Assembly (NCBI GenBank): GCA_009739215.1
Contig: VSJF01000004.1
Span: forward strand, 868,001-932,000
From: Floccularia luteovirens
Lineage: Eukaryota; Basidiomycota; Agaricomycetes; Agaricales; Squamanitaceae
Direction of reading: 5' to 3'
DNA length: 64,000 nucleotides
Shown: piece by piece, positions 13,105-25,671 of the stretch
How the letters are laid out: each line of letters starts with the position of its first letter
Position numbering within the stretch: position 1 is the stretch's first letter
Program-made: the position numbers and the translations under genes
The notes under the pieces: model-generated
Databases searched by the model: none
What the model was told of the DNA's origin: nothing
The model's input: the letters and a program-made list of their open reading frames with translations, nothing else

Positions 13105-16100
13105 CTACGAGGACCCCTGCGATTCTGGGAGTCTCACCGGAGGGGAAGGTGGAGGTCTTCGAATTGCTTGGACTGGCGCAATCGGAGTCTGGAGAGTTAA
13201 CGCATGATTAAATAATTCCTCATCCGAAGATGAAGGAGATGTAAGCGGAGAATCGCCTGGAGAATCGAATGGATTCATTTTGCTATGAAGGTTGAGGGTC
13301 TTCAGTTCCGAGAGAGGAACAACCCCTGCAGGAAGATCTGTTATACAAGGTCAATAAATAGTCATATATAGAGAGCACACAAGAACAGACCTGGAGCATC
13401 CCACCAAACGGATTCCTCAGAACTTGGGGGTGGCACTAAAGCAAGATCACCGAATAAATATACATGGTATATCAATATTATTGACCTGTACGTACGTTCA
13501 TTTGTATCCATGGGAAGCACAAGGTTTGCAAGCTTTTCATCTAGCTTCTCTCCAGGATTTGTATGCATCACACTTTCAAGAAGCAGTCGAGACAAGATAG
13601 CCCTTTTAGCGTTATCTACGATGTGAATCTCTGCTCTGAAAATAGCATAAACTTTTTGTAACCATTAGACACCCCAGGATGAAAGAACGACAGTCGGATG
13701 AATACCTGGTTTGTGATCTGATCCTTTCAATTCCGCTCTTGAGTATGCAGCTAGGTCGAGTTGATGACCACGATACAATATACGATCTGAAGAGGATGAG
13801 TGACCAAACACGATATCAATAGCGTAGATATTCACCTGTCCATGCTGGAATTCGCATCTTCTCACTAGAGTCGTAATTGTCGGTGCCAAGATCATAACGG
13901 TATGTCGGCCTGAATGTCAACGGCCCCTCCTCGTAACCGGCGAATACCGCACCGGTGTCAATGGCCAGTTTTAACTAGTCTATGTCAATATCCAGAGGCC
14001 ATTATTGATTAAGGGACGAAATACCTGGTCTGCTGCTGTAAGCGGGTCAAGGTCGTCACTCTCAGCGAGCGATCTGACAGTCTGATTATCCAAGTCAATG
14101 CGGTAGTTAGTGTCTGCGAGCCACACAATATTACTACGCATAGTTCATACACGGTGAGCGTGGTCAACATGTTTCAAAAGGTGCTCACTCGTGACTGCTG
14201 ATTGTTTTCCCTCTTTGAAAATGCAAATTATTGGTGATAGTCCTGTAGTCAGCATTCCGCTCTTCCATATTTGTATGACCCGCCGCAAGATGTGCCGTCA
14301 CGAAACAAAAGTTGGTATCATGGTAATCCAAACGAATGCCAACAGCGCCTTTGTTCCCAGACATGCCACGGAGGCCAGTCTTGGAAGGATTGTCATAAAT
14401 AAGATAGAAAGAACAGAAGTATCACAGTACATACCTTACGTGAAGTTCCTTCAACATTTCGTATGATTGCTGTCAACTCACTCTTAACGAGTACGAGGAG
14501 CGCTGTGCCGACTAGCTTTGATTCACGGCTTAGAGACTGCAACTAATTGGATAACAATAGGTTCACCTGTTCACTTCTTAAGAGAACATAAGATGACCTC
14601 TTATTTGGACGGCGATCAAAAGTGTCCAAAAGTTTCGTTTCCCAAACTCGCCTTCAAATAAAGTTGCAACATACTCGACATTGAACAGAATATAATCTCA
14701 CCGTTTTTCGGGGTCAGTCTGAACGATCTGTTGCGCAGTCAGGGGTACAATCTCCTGGAACCCTAAAACGAACATGTCGGGTCTGGCGTACTTTTTAACC
14801 AAGAAAACTAGTAGGACCTTCCAAGTAACTTACTCATCGATGTCTTCCTAGTGGATCAGCAGATGTGTCATACACGTCTAGTAGTAGACTCACCCTGTCT
14901 GGGGAAGAGCCATGGGATTAGGGATTCTGATGGTGCCTTTAGAAAAGATGTTACGTTTTGTGAGGAGAAATGATAGAATTGTTTATATATACCCTTCCGT
15001 TCAGGTTCCATGTTCCAACCATGATGGTACATTGTTTTGTTGTAGAATATTCAGATAACCTGCTAAAACGTTAGGGCCACGGCAAAATGAAATTTAGATA
15101 AGAACCTTTTCTCCAGTGCATTCCTTACAGAATCATGTATAGGATCAAAGATGGTAACAGGTCTTTGATTGCTTAAGTTCCCCTGCGAAACCGGCATCTT
15201 GTCAATGTACTGCAGAATTAGGGTAGGTCATACTGACAAGGAACATATCAATAGCAATTTGTTTGCCTTTGTCTTGAAAGTTGTTGATATATGCCCGAGA
15301 AACGCTCTTAGTTGCATCCGACAAAACACCTAAAATGAACGTGTCAATGATTATTTAATCATAGATATAACAGACACGAACCAGCTAGTGTCCGTTTACC
15401 GCTCCGGGTGTAGCTTGTGTTTAGAGCGCCTGTCCCTGCGTAGATTTTTGAAAGTGCATCGCCATTCTCGGCCCATAGTTCACGATGGTATGTCCATAGG
15501 GTGTTGGAATGTATCCATTCGCGTCGAACGAGAAGCAAATATTGATCTAGTGTAATACGGGAGAGGATATCTTGCACAAAGTTGGTTCTATCCAAACTGT
15601 ACGATGTGTTCAGACATACTCGGGGTCCTATTTGGAATGAGATACACACCAATCCAGACAGTTAGTTCGGAAGACACCCTTTTGTTCAATAACAATCTCA
15701 TCTGAGCTGGCATCACACATCGAGAATCCAAACTTATCCACATGGTTGACAATACTATCCATGCGCCTGATGAACAAGGTGACAAACAACATTAGTAACG
15801 GATGTACATGAACCAGATGAGAATCTCAAACCTCGATTCCCTGATCACACTATCATGGCCTCCAATTCGCACGCAGTTGTGGAAGTCTAAATGTGTGATA
15901 CCGAGTTCATCTCCGAGTGCTTCACGAGCAATTTGGAGGTGTCGAGCATAAGCACTTGTTAAAGATGCTTCATTTTCTTTGGTACCGAGTAGATTAATTG
16001 CATGGATGGAGCCATACTCCTCCATTAATTGTAGGAAGTGCCTTTCAAAAGCTGGTTGTGATGCTTGGGGTCGAGTTATTTGAATTCTTTGTCCAAAGGT

Positions 16101-17298
16101 TTGCAGACCCTGTTGTTCCCAGAACACTGAAAGTAAAGCACTTTAATTATATACAAATCAACAAGCTAAGCAAACAACGTACATGGGACGCTCCCACGCA
16201 CTTGTACATAACTCACACAATGCTGATCTGAGCTAAGCAGTGTCTCCGTCTAGTGACGAATTGTCATAAAAATGGACAAAGGATAGATAAGAGTTGCGCA
16301 CCTCAACAAAGTTAGCACAATTGCCATCATCATCAACACCGCGTGTGTTGAACCGGGTACCCGCCCGTTTCCAGCCCAGTCGAGAGATCAAGGTGAGGGT
16401 GGTGATAGTTGGAGCCCCGTCAGTTGGGGGTGCAGGTAATGCCATAGTGAATACACCAACATAGCCTTGGATGGCTAGTACCTAGTCCAATGATCCATCA
16501 AAACTATGATAAGGAGGGAAAGAAAAGCACACACAATAAACTGACATCGATCTAGTTCATCCCTCTCCTGGGGTTCCAATCGTTCACGAAAGTCGAGCAG
16601 GCTACGAATAATATATTCATTCCAAACAAATCTCTCATCAAAGGTACCCACGTCCCTTGATGACGCGGGATCTCGGGAAAGTCGAACGGCCAATCTTGAT
16701 GAGAGGTCCCATTGGGAATCTAGGGCGTAGTAAAACGAACCAGAGGATAAGATTTTGGTTAATGGAAGGCAGGGATGTTCGAATACGGTAGGTCCGGTGG
16801 GCTGTGCGTAGGTATCTCTAAAGGTTGTATTTTCTATTCCATCTGCGCTAAATAATGCATCGGAGTTGGAGTAGATATCATCCCATGTTGGAGAAGTAAG
16901 ACTGTAGAAAGTCACTTCGTGTATGCGTGCAACAGATTCTAATCTTTCCCCTGACGGTCTTGTATTCCCAACTTCCGTAGCACTGGTCACAACAGCAAGG
17001 AACATATCTACAATATAAGCAAGTTTGCATTAGCACCAGACTGATCAACCAGTTTCTAGTCGAGTAAGGGATCCAAAGTACCATTTTCGACTGCAATAAG
17101 TCCCAAACATCCTTTAACAACTCTATTTGTCAATCTGACAAGATTGAGAAAGTCTATCTCTTCTTTTGGTAGAAACTCGACAACAGCTTGAGAGCGACTT
17201 TCGCCTGCACGGAATACGAGTGCTCGTTGAGGTCGCCCAGGTGATTCATCAGTAACAAGATATAGTGATCGTGGAGTATGGTTGAGATATAGATACAT
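13105..17298 (-). CDS. Synaptojanin-like phosphoinositide phosphatase (Inp51/52/53)
   Basis: Two-domain inositol-polyphosphate phosphatase acting on PI4P-type lipids (Sac domain) and PI(4,5)P2 (5-phosphatase domain) in endocytosis and actin control. The ATG at 17298 gives [18 protein letters not shown]. The Sac domain shows [20 protein letters not shown] and, after splicing, [15 protein letters not shown], the CX5R active site. The 5-phosphatase domain shows [20 protein letters not shown], the [10 protein letters not shown] segment, [21 protein letters not shown] and [13 protein letters not shown]. The C-terminal tail has NPF followed by [10 protein letters not shown], a likely EH-domain ligand, and a Pro-rich end before TAG at 13105-13107. 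About 1,000 residues with many introns, not all mapped. Fungal Inp52/53 have the same order. Which yeast paralogue it matches is not decidable here. Confidence 0.9.
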
Positions 17299-17510
17299 GT
17301 TTTATGATAGCCTGCAGGAAACCGCCACAACGTCGGCCCTGTCCAGTGTCCGAAGTGGAGCTGCATTATTCAAATCTATTGTTTGGCACTATGCTCTGAT
17401 GGTAACAACAATTAAGAGAACAAGCCGTACTACTGTCAGTTCTTGGAACGAATCACACATACTCAAAACACATGCCCAAAAAATTCAAATTAACAAAACA
17501 AAGCTGTTCG

Positions 17511-18672
17511 TTATGTAGCACTATCATCATCCGCATTAAACACGGCTGGTCCTGTCGATCTCCTTATGCTAAGCCCCAACCCAGCACTATCACCTGTAGC
17601 TCTCCTTTGTGCTTGCAGAGGCCTTCGAGCCGGAACAGCGCCAAGTTTAAAATTTGTATTGGGTGATAGATGCAGATCCACCTCTTGCACTCGAGGTCCC
17701 GGAGAACGCGGTGGGGCCGGGAAACGTGCAAGGGACGGTGAGGGAAGAGTATGGTGTACTTGGGGTAAAGGTGAGCGAAGAGGAGCAGGGGAACGCGGAG
17801 CGATTATCCCTTCCGAGGTGTCTCTCCTTGATCGTAAGCCTGGAACACTTTTGAATGAGAAAAAGGAAAATATGGATCTAAATAGCGAGACGCGAGTATT
17901 TTGTAGTGTGGGTGTCATAGAGCTTGGGGAGTCTGGTTCTGCTGTAATATCGCCATCACATCAAAATGGAACTAATATGAAGAGAGAATTACTTACTAGA
18001 TGATACAGGAAGGGCATTGTCGTTCGCGCTAAGGCTTAGAAATAGAAACAGAGGTGCGAACCATACACATATGCCAAAAAATGCTGCAATTTCTGTGAAG
18101 CCGTGTACTTGTGGAATTGGTTCACGATATGATCTAATCTGTCTCGCCTCATTCGACTTTCGAGCAAAATAGAAGAACCAGATAAAATGATCCGCAACAA
18201 CAAGAGTGCATGACGCGAGGAAAGATGGAGAGGTAAGGGAAATGGTAGGCCAAGTGGCGGAGAAATTCTGGAGGTACACGATATGACATGTTATAGAGAA
18301 CACAGTTTGCAGTAGTGGTAGCGAGTCTGTGAAGTAGAATACGATGTGAAGAAATATTATCGCCTGTACACTGTCAGCTTCTGGTATCCAAGAATGAGGA
18401 GAAGACCTACATATATGCTCCTTTGCCCGATCGCTTTCGCAACTTTCGAATATTCCTCAATGAGCTCAGAAACATATAGCAAACCGCTAGCTAGAATCCT
18501 CCATCGGCAAGGAACTTTCTATCACAAAATGGCACATACCTAGAGAAAGCGTAACGAAAGCAAAGGCAGCGAGAAGCGCAAAGTAGCTTTTTCGTAATTA
18601 AGCACCACGTCAGTCTCATAAAGAAAATTTGATGTAGAACACAACGCACCTAACATAATACAGTAAACCCAT
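17511..18672 (-). CDS. SVP26: Svp26/TEX261-family ER membrane protein
   Basis: Multi-span ER/COPII adaptor; yeast Svp26 helps export Golgi mannosyltransferases. The ATG at 18672 starts an 8-residue exon (MGLLYYV plus a split Ser codon) that splices to SYFALLAAFAFVTLSL and then ASGLLYVSELIEEYSKVAK, which matches the family N-terminus. Further exons carry the LTSPSFLASCTLVVADHF and FAPLFLFLSLSANDNALPVSS segments, four or more hydrophobic spans in all. The last exon reads VSLFRSIFSFFSF and then a long Arg/Pro/Ser-rich cytoplasmic tail ending DDDSAT at TAA 17511-17513. That tail is longer than in animal TEX261. It shares a 298 bp divergent promoter with DID2. Confidence 0.88.
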
Positions 18673-18970
18673 GAATATCCAGAAAACCTAACAGTGATCG
18701 AGGGGTTTATACTTTTGACCCGCCTTCTACGATAGACCAGAGAGAAGACCTATAGCAGAGAGCGTGGGTGTATACGACCAAGAACGTTACAAAGTAAAAT
18801 CGTTGTCAGTCCGAAGAAGTTAACGACACCATGCAGGGACGTGTCTTCCTTTCCCGGCGAATCGGCGGAACGGAATTGGCATAATGAGGTTACATCACGT
18901 GATCTGAGATACCTGTGGTCAACGGGAATCTCGTCCACTGCTTTTAGTATCACTCCTTCATCCTATAATC
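18673..18970. promoter_or_regulatory. Divergent promoter, SVP26 / DID2
   Basis: 298 bases between the start codons of the Svp26-like gene (-) and DID2 (+). Both products work in membrane traffic. The only support for a regulatory role is the head-to-head arrangement; no element was identified. Confidence 0.5.
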
Positions 18971-19811
18971 ATGAGCAACCTCGAGAGTGAGAGACTCCAA
19001 GTCCTTCATATACAAACTAGCAAACTGATATACTACAGAAACTCTGTTTCAGCTCAAGGTACACCTGATATAGCATTCACCACCTAACTCCAATCACTGA
19101 CTCTGACCTTGAATCCACAGTTCACTGCAAAGACTTTAAGTCGTCAAGCAAAGAAAGCACAAAAAGACGAAACAACAGAGAAGACACGGGTCAAAAAGGT
19201 TTCCTCTCACGTACAGATTGACATTGACGTCAACTTATCGATGTAAATATAGGCATTGCAACAAGGTAACAACGACGGTGCCCGGATATACGCTGCGAGT
19301 GCTATTCGTAAGAAGAGTGAAGCTCTGAATCTGCTACGACTTTCTAGCCGGATCGATGCGGTAGCAAGTCGAGTCGAGACAGCTGTGACTATGAAGCAGT
19401 TGACTGGGAATATGACTTCCGTGGTTAGAGGAATGGATAAGGCGATGGAGAGTATGAATATGGAGAGGGTGATTTTGCATCGTTTTCTTTACACTAGGGT
19501 CGAATCATCAACTCATGACATCATCCCAGATATCGATGGTAATGGACAAATTCGAAACCCAATTCACAGATCTGGACGTCCAGACGGGATATATGGAAGA
19601 TGCAATGTCCGCGACTACAGCAATCTCAACCCCACAAGATCAGGTTGACCAACTACTACGACAAACTGCGGAGGAGGCGAACATTGAGTTGCAACATGAT
19701 CTTGCTGCGAAGGATCTTGCTGCTGTTCCTGATTTGAGTGCGAAAGAGAAGATTGGGGAGGAGGATGATAAACTCGCGGAGCGATTGAGGGCATTAAGGC
19801 CTGCAACGTAG
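18971..19811 (+). CDS. DID2: ESCRT-III related protein Did2 / Vps46 / CHMP1
   Basis: Small helical ESCRT-III accessory protein that recruits the Vps4 ATPase to endosomal filaments. Five exons (18971-18986, 19039-19058, 19121-19198, 19253-19468, 19530-19811) join to 203 residues. The first exon is 16 bases and splices to give MSNLEKTLFQLKFTAK, almost the family consensus. Then come [94 protein letters not shown] and a C-terminal MIM1-like helix, [11 protein letters not shown], which binds the Vps4 MIT domain. Charge falls from basic N-terminal to acidic C-terminal half, as in all ESCRT-III proteins. Full length for the family. Confidence 0.95.
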
Positions 19812-20619
19812 CAGAGCGTGTGTACCGTCACTGTTGTATGTATAGGGTAACGATTTTTTGTGTGGTAATTTTGTAATACCTTTTCCCTTCAGATTTTCTC
19901 ATAATAGAACAATGGGCACACAACATTTTATCAAAATCATTATGGAATTCTATCGAACAGCATGTGTAACCAAGTAAAGGACATACAAGCAAAAACGTAG
20001 ATGCGTGCGTGAAGAGACATTGAACAGTGACAGTGACATAGCAAAGGCGTAATACAAGACAGAAAGAGGCGTAGATGTTATCACATTAGAATTGACATAA
20101 AGGGTTGTAAGTGATATGACGAAACACCGGGAATCGTCCTAGTGCATGAAGCATGATGTATCCCCATAATCAGAAACAAAACGAGGACGGAGTTATTGAT
20201 CTGAAAGAAACAGTAAAATCTCCAAGAAAAAAGAAAAATTTAGACGGAATAAAACAAGAAGATCCGAATTGATATGGGAATACAACAGTGAATCCCCACA
20301 TATCTCCAGGAATTTTTATAGGAAACCGCGGCGAAACAAAGCGAATAAAAGGATATATGAGTTGTGGATGCCAAAATTTTGTAAAATAAAAGTGTAGAAC
20401 GTAACACAGGAAACCCGGCTGAGAACAGAAAAAGAGTAGAGATCTAAATGTGACAATAGATATGAACAAAACCAAGATAGGATGAAATTAGAGATCCTAG
20501 GGTAGAATGGAATACATGGGAATTGAAATTGGAGAGAGTGGCTGCGAAGACCAAAGAGGCTTGACAGCCAATTCACGAAAGCCGGAAGAAAGGGTAAGAA
20601 GACTCTTGATCTTCAAGAA
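19812..20619. other. Convergent intergenic, 0.8 kb
   Basis: Lies between the stops of DID2 (+) and the Arg-rich gene (-). No gene seen; the minus-strand frames at 20170-20576 are hydrophobic low-complexity readings of A-rich DNA without family resemblance. It probably holds the two 3' UTRs. Confidence 0.55.
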
Positions 20620-23128
20620 TCAAGCATTCTGCAGAACGACTTTTACAAACTTATCCAACAACTGCCGACGACGGTCTTCTCCCAATTGTGGTGCCGAATT
20701 CAACAATGTCTCGACACGTGCGACAATTCCTGTCGGCCCGTCAAATGGGATCTCGTGAGCGTCAAATTGATGTACGTCTGTAGTAGTGATGATATGTCAG
20801 TTATAGGAGCAGAATAGATTGGGGGAAAGCCCGGAGACTTTGGTCACAAAAGACAAAACAGAAGAGCAGTTGAAAGGTGGAATGGAAAGAACCCAGTGAT
20901 TGGGCGATTAAGCTTTCATATGGAGATTAGCGGTGCATAAAAGCAGTACGATATGGCGCATGAGGCTCCATGATTTCGGACATTGTGGGTATGGAAGAGT
21001 GCAAGAAACAAAAAAAATGATCACATACACTTCTTAAACGCCGCGTACCCTCTCTCGTCAAGCGCCTTCCGGAGGCTATCAGCAATCTCTCTGCCAACTT
21101 TTGAGCGGTCCCGTTGTCTATCCTTCTCATCATCATCGTCCCACCACTCTCCTTTCCTCACACCATTTGATCCACCACCCCGCCTATCTCTTGAATCCAC
21201 TACAGTCTCCCTGCCCCTAGCACTTGAGGCAGATCTACCTCCTTTTGATCCTGCACTTCCTTTCGAACCAGCACTCACTGTCCTACTGAAGAAAGTTGCA
21301 GATGGTAGTAGCGCCTCCTCTGGTACATAACTTGGCGCCCAAGCAAGTCCGAGACCTAGGTCCAGTGATCGGCCTTTTGCTTTAGAGCGGTTACCACCAC
21401 CCCCATGGGTATTTGCGGGTAATGGTACCGGTACAGGCGCGCGATCTCCTCGTGTGACACCACGCCGACCCATACGTTCTCGCTCTTCGCGCAAGCGATC
21501 CATTTCCCTTGCAGCCGCATGTGAACTACCCCCTGTGCTTGCTGTGCTACGCGTTGGTGACGGGACAGGTGGCTCGAAATCGAATAGTCCGTGGCGTTCT
21601 GTACCACGAAGGAACATCCCACGACGTGAATAGCTTGTAGCAGCTGTACCGCCCGTGGAGGTTGACGCGCCCGCGTTGTCCGAAGGTGTAGTGCGCTGTG
21701 ACGTGCCCGGGCGTTCCTTGTCCTTGCTATCTTTATCCGCACTCTTATCTCTAACGCCTCTATATCTATCTCTTTCCCTTTCTTTCCCTCGTCTATAAGT
21801 CGGTTCCCGGTTTTTGATGGTATCCTCTCTCTCCTTTGCACGCTTCAAAGACACATCCCTCTGCAAGGTCCCGACACCCGCCAAGCCCGGACCCCACGTA
21901 CTCTCCCTCTCTTTTTCTCTTGCTCCATCGCGATAATTACTATCCCCGCTCTTACTCCACGCGCTCCCACTGCCTGCTGTACCACCACTCCCACTTCGTT
22001 GGATAATGCTTGCAGTCCAGCCTGGTCGTTCAAAATCAAAGCTACCATGCTTCGTGGACCGTGAACGACTAGCCATTTTCATCAAACCGGTGCGTGTATG
22101 CAGATGTGGTGCATCATCACAAGGTGCTTTCAAGCTACCCTTTCGCCAGAGTTTCGAGCTCTTGTCTTTCTCCTTTTCCTGTCTACGTACCTTTTCGCTA
22201 TCTTTTCCCTCTAATGTGGAATTGGTATGGTGTTCAACAGAGATTCGCCCTTCCTCACTGACGACACCCATACGTTGTGTGTGATATCGGTATCCTGTGT
22301 CAAGTGAGCCAGTCATGAGACCATGGCCTGTATGTGAGGGACTCTTGATTGGTGTTGCAGGTGTATGAGTAATTTGGGGTAAAGGAGAAGCATCCTTGCG
22401 TTGGGCGGAAGGTGTGCGACGCAAGGGTGCAGAAACATCTGGCATAGGATCATTGGGCTTTTGTCCAAAAAAGCGTGGTATGCGGAGTGAAGATGCGGTT
22501 GTTGCAGTGGAGGTGCTTGCGTAGGTTGTAGTGGAATTAGCTGTGCTTGAGCTCGTGTTGGATGTTTTTGGGCGTGTGATCGGGGTAGGGCTGTGAGGAC
22601 GGGAAAGGGGACGACTATGCGGAGAGAAGGACTTGCGTGGTCTGGGTGTTGGGTCGTCATCCGGAGTTGATCCGAGGGTAGGTAGAGGGGGGACATCAAT
22701 GGAGGGGCGAGGGCTATTTGGACGGGACCGAGAGCGAGAGCGGGAAGGAGAAATGCGATAAGACAGAGGAAGAGTGAAGAGATTATGGAGGCGTGAACGG
22801 GTATTTGACTGTTTCGGAGTGGGAGAAGATTCTGGTACAATTGAATTGTGACGTCGTGCTTTCGGAGTACCAGGGGTTATAGTGGTACTGGTATTAGTCG
22901 TTGTGGATGACAGAGGTCTTGACTGTATGCGTGAAGGAGGTTTTGTGCCGGTTGAAGGTTTAGAGGACGAGTCGTTATTTGATCTTGAACGAGAGCGAGA
23001 GCGAGTAAGAAATCTGTAGAACTGAAAAGAAGAATTAGACAAAGGTTGAACGTTGAGACGGAGTAATGAAAACTGACAGGGTTCTCAGAGATTGATTTTC
23101 TGGATGGACGCTCGTCTTGAAAGACCAT
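20620..23128 (-). CDS. Arg/Ser-rich protein with conserved C-terminal module
   Basis: Not a family I can name. Three exons (23128-23078, 23021-21029, 20777-20620) join to 733 residues. The first exon is MVFQDERPSRKSISENP. The large middle exon is low-complexity: Arg-Ser repeats (TRSRSRSRS, SRSRSRSRPNSP), Pro/Ser/Thr blocks and long Arg/Glu/Lys/Asp stretches, likely disordered. The end is different: REIADSLRKALDERGYAAFKK is spliced to YVHQFDAHEIPFDGPTGI and ends ARVETLLN... RRRQLLDKFVKVVLQNA, a compact helical region of about 85 residues that looks like a folded, conserved binding module. Splicing at T|GTATGT near 21028 is required; reading on gives a stop at once. The RS content could suggest RNA binding or a scaffold role, but nothing here proves either. 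Confidence 0.8.
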
Positions 23129-23326
23129 GTCAGTTGGTGAGAGAAAGACGGAAGGAAGTGGGGGACGACGTGATGAACGACGGAACTGAATAAGGAGTTA
23201 GTTGTTTGTAACGACGATGAGAAAGATATTCACAGAGAAAGACAGACTATGAAAGACAGGTTGACGGGAGCTAGCTGTGTTTGTCGACGGAGAAGTTGGT
23301 CGAGAGGAAGACATGCTGACAAATCA

Positions 23327-24977
23327 ATGGCTCTTCTCTCATTACTGCTATCACGTTCTCCCTTATCACTGTCCTTGTCATCAGCAGCTCGTAGCTTTGC
23401 TACAAAACCTCTCTTTCCCTGTGTCGACGCTCACGCTCATAGACAGTCTCGTATTCTTGCTTCTCATGATGATTCAGGTCCTGAGCCTCCCTATGCTCGT
23501 CCAAACCCGACATCTTACTCACTGTACCACCACCCTCTCCCACTTCATCTGACTTACTCTAAACTCCCCCTCCCAAGCTTCAATATCGCTTACGAAACCT
23601 GGGGCTCACTCAACAAAGATCGCGACAACGCTATCCTCCTTCATACCGGTCTCTCGGCTTCATCTCATGCTGCTGCGACTCCTGCAAACCCTGCAAAGGG
23701 TTGGTGGGACGACTTTATCGGTCCGGGGAAAGCTCTTGATACAGACCGCTACTTTGTCATCTGCACAAACGTTCTTGCTGGTTGTTATGGCTCTACTGGT
23801 CCTTCATCTTTGGATCCCACTACTGGTAAACCCTGGGCTACTCGCTTTCCAATCCTCTCTATCTTCGACATGGTCCGCGCTCAGTTTCACCTCCTCGATC
23901 ACCTCGGAATTCATAAACTATACGCGAGCGTCGGCTCTTCTATGGGTGCAATGCAAAGTCTCGCCGCAGCCTGGCTACATCCCGATCGCGTCTCTAAATT
24001 AGTGTCTATAAGTGGAACAGCTCGCAGCACTCCTTCTAGCGTTGCAATGCGCTTTGCTCAGCGCAGTGGTATGTCTTTCTAATCTTTTTTACCCTTCCCC
24101 GCACTAATTATAGATTTCCTTTTCGAGTCCTTATGGCAGATCCGAACTGGAATAACGGCTTTTACTACAATTCCCTACCCCCACACACAGGAATGAAGCT
24201 TGCTAGGCGCACGTCTCCTTCTGCTTTCGATACATTCTTCTAATTTCGTAATCATAGAAATTGCCACAATAACTTATCGTTCCGGTCCAGAATGGGATCA
24301 ACGCTTCGGACGTCAGATACGTTCTTTATCAGAAAGTGACTCTCTTGTTCCGAACTCCTCGCGTCAGCCTGCCCTATGTCCCGACTTTCTCATCGAGACG
24401 TACCTCGATCATCAGGTTACTTCATTTATTCTTTTAATGCCTTGATGCTTACTGATAAATTACAGGGTGAACAATTCTGTCTCAAATATGACGCAAACTC
24501 ACTTATCTACGTCTCCAAAGCCATGGATCTCTTCGACATGACCCTTCCTGCACTTCAGGCGCTTGGTCTTACTTCATCAGTTCCGGACCCAGACGAAACA
24601 ACACCGCTGCCCTCGTCTTCTTTCCAATTCCAGTCACATAAGACTTCTCATTCAAAATCACATCCTCCACCACTCAACCCTCCCCCTCATTTGACGGCGC
24701 TTGCGCAAGGTTTACGTCCGCTCGCCAATACACCTACACTAGTCTTGGGTGTACAAAGTGACATATTGTTTACCGTTGAGCAACAACGTGAAGTTGCGGA
24801 TGCGCTCCGTATGGCAGGTAATAATCGCGTGAGCTATTATGAACTTGGGGGTGTATGGGGGCATGATACATTTTTGTGAGTACCACCATTGTATTGTTTA
24901 ATCTATAGTGCTGATATAATGATAATAGAATTGACGTGCAGAATGTGGGTGGTGCGATACGAGGCTTTTTGTCGTAG
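23327..24977 (+). CDS. Mitochondrial homoserine/serine O-acetyltransferase-family enzyme
   Basis: Alpha/beta-hydrolase of the MetX/Met2 family. In fungi this family includes homoserine O-acetyltransferase (Met2, methionine) and mitochondrial serine O-acetyltransferase (Aspergillus CysA, S. pombe Cys2, cysteine). Five exons (23327-24068, 24128-24208, 24258-24415, 24466-24875, 24929-24977) give 479 residues. The start at 23327 opens on a Leu/Ser/Arg-rich presequence ([19 protein letters not shown]); an in-frame ATG at 23249 is possible. Motifs: [42 protein letters not shown], the nucleophile elbow [20 protein letters not shown] and GVWGHDTFL (catalytic His). The presequence and FPCVDA lean toward the CysA/Cys2 branch. 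Intron 2 must use a GC donor at 24209 (see findings). Confidence 0.87.
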
Positions 24978-25671
24978 AAATGAAAGTACACTTGTATATA
25001 TTCCACAACCAATATAGAAACTGTAGCTTGATGTGTTTGAACCAGATACGGACCGTGGTGTTGTGTCATCCAAGCTTCCGGGACAAGTACAAATATCACA
25101 ATGAACTCGTTTGACAGAAACATATGCTTATACCGGCTTCCTGATGCGACCGCGGGCTGAGTCAATTTTTTTTACGTCTTCGGGCCCCTATACTACGTTC
25201 CCTAGATTCAAGGCCCCTTGAGTCTCCATGTCCTCATGTCGCATACGCGTCTGGAAGTAGCTGCTCGTCTTCCCAAATCAGCTCCTTATTTTCACATCAT
25301 TGGCTCTTTTCCCCATAAGCTGGACTCATGGGATAGCACTCAAATTGTACAGTATTCTCTGGTTATCGGATATCACAAATCGGGTAGTGCGCACTTCAAA
25401 TGGAGATAACACGTAACAATCCAGTGAATCTTGCCTCTAAATAGAAAAGAAATATTGGCGTCTCATTAACTTATCTTGTGTCTGCCCGTGAACTTGGCCA
25501 GAAGCTTCAATCACCCCCTCCTGAGAGTTTCCACACGGATTTTGTCATTACTTTGTCATTATTGCTGGCGTCATAAATCCGACACCCCAAAGACCATCTG
25601 TCTGGTTTCCCATGGTATGTAAATATATGTTCTTTAACTTCTTCTGAATACTTTGGTCCATCCCCAGGAAC
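24978..25671. other. Intergenic upstream of P450 array
   Basis: No gene recognised. The frames at 24770-25165 (-) and 25218-25409 (+) have no known motif. It should contain the promoter of P450 copy 1. Confidence 0.5.

Noticed and set aside
21356..21841. Long minus-strand open frame overlapping the Arg/Ser-rich gene
   Set aside because: It is an alternative frame of a low-complexity, GC-rich coding exon; the main 673-codon frame explains the region and continues into a conserved C-terminal exon.
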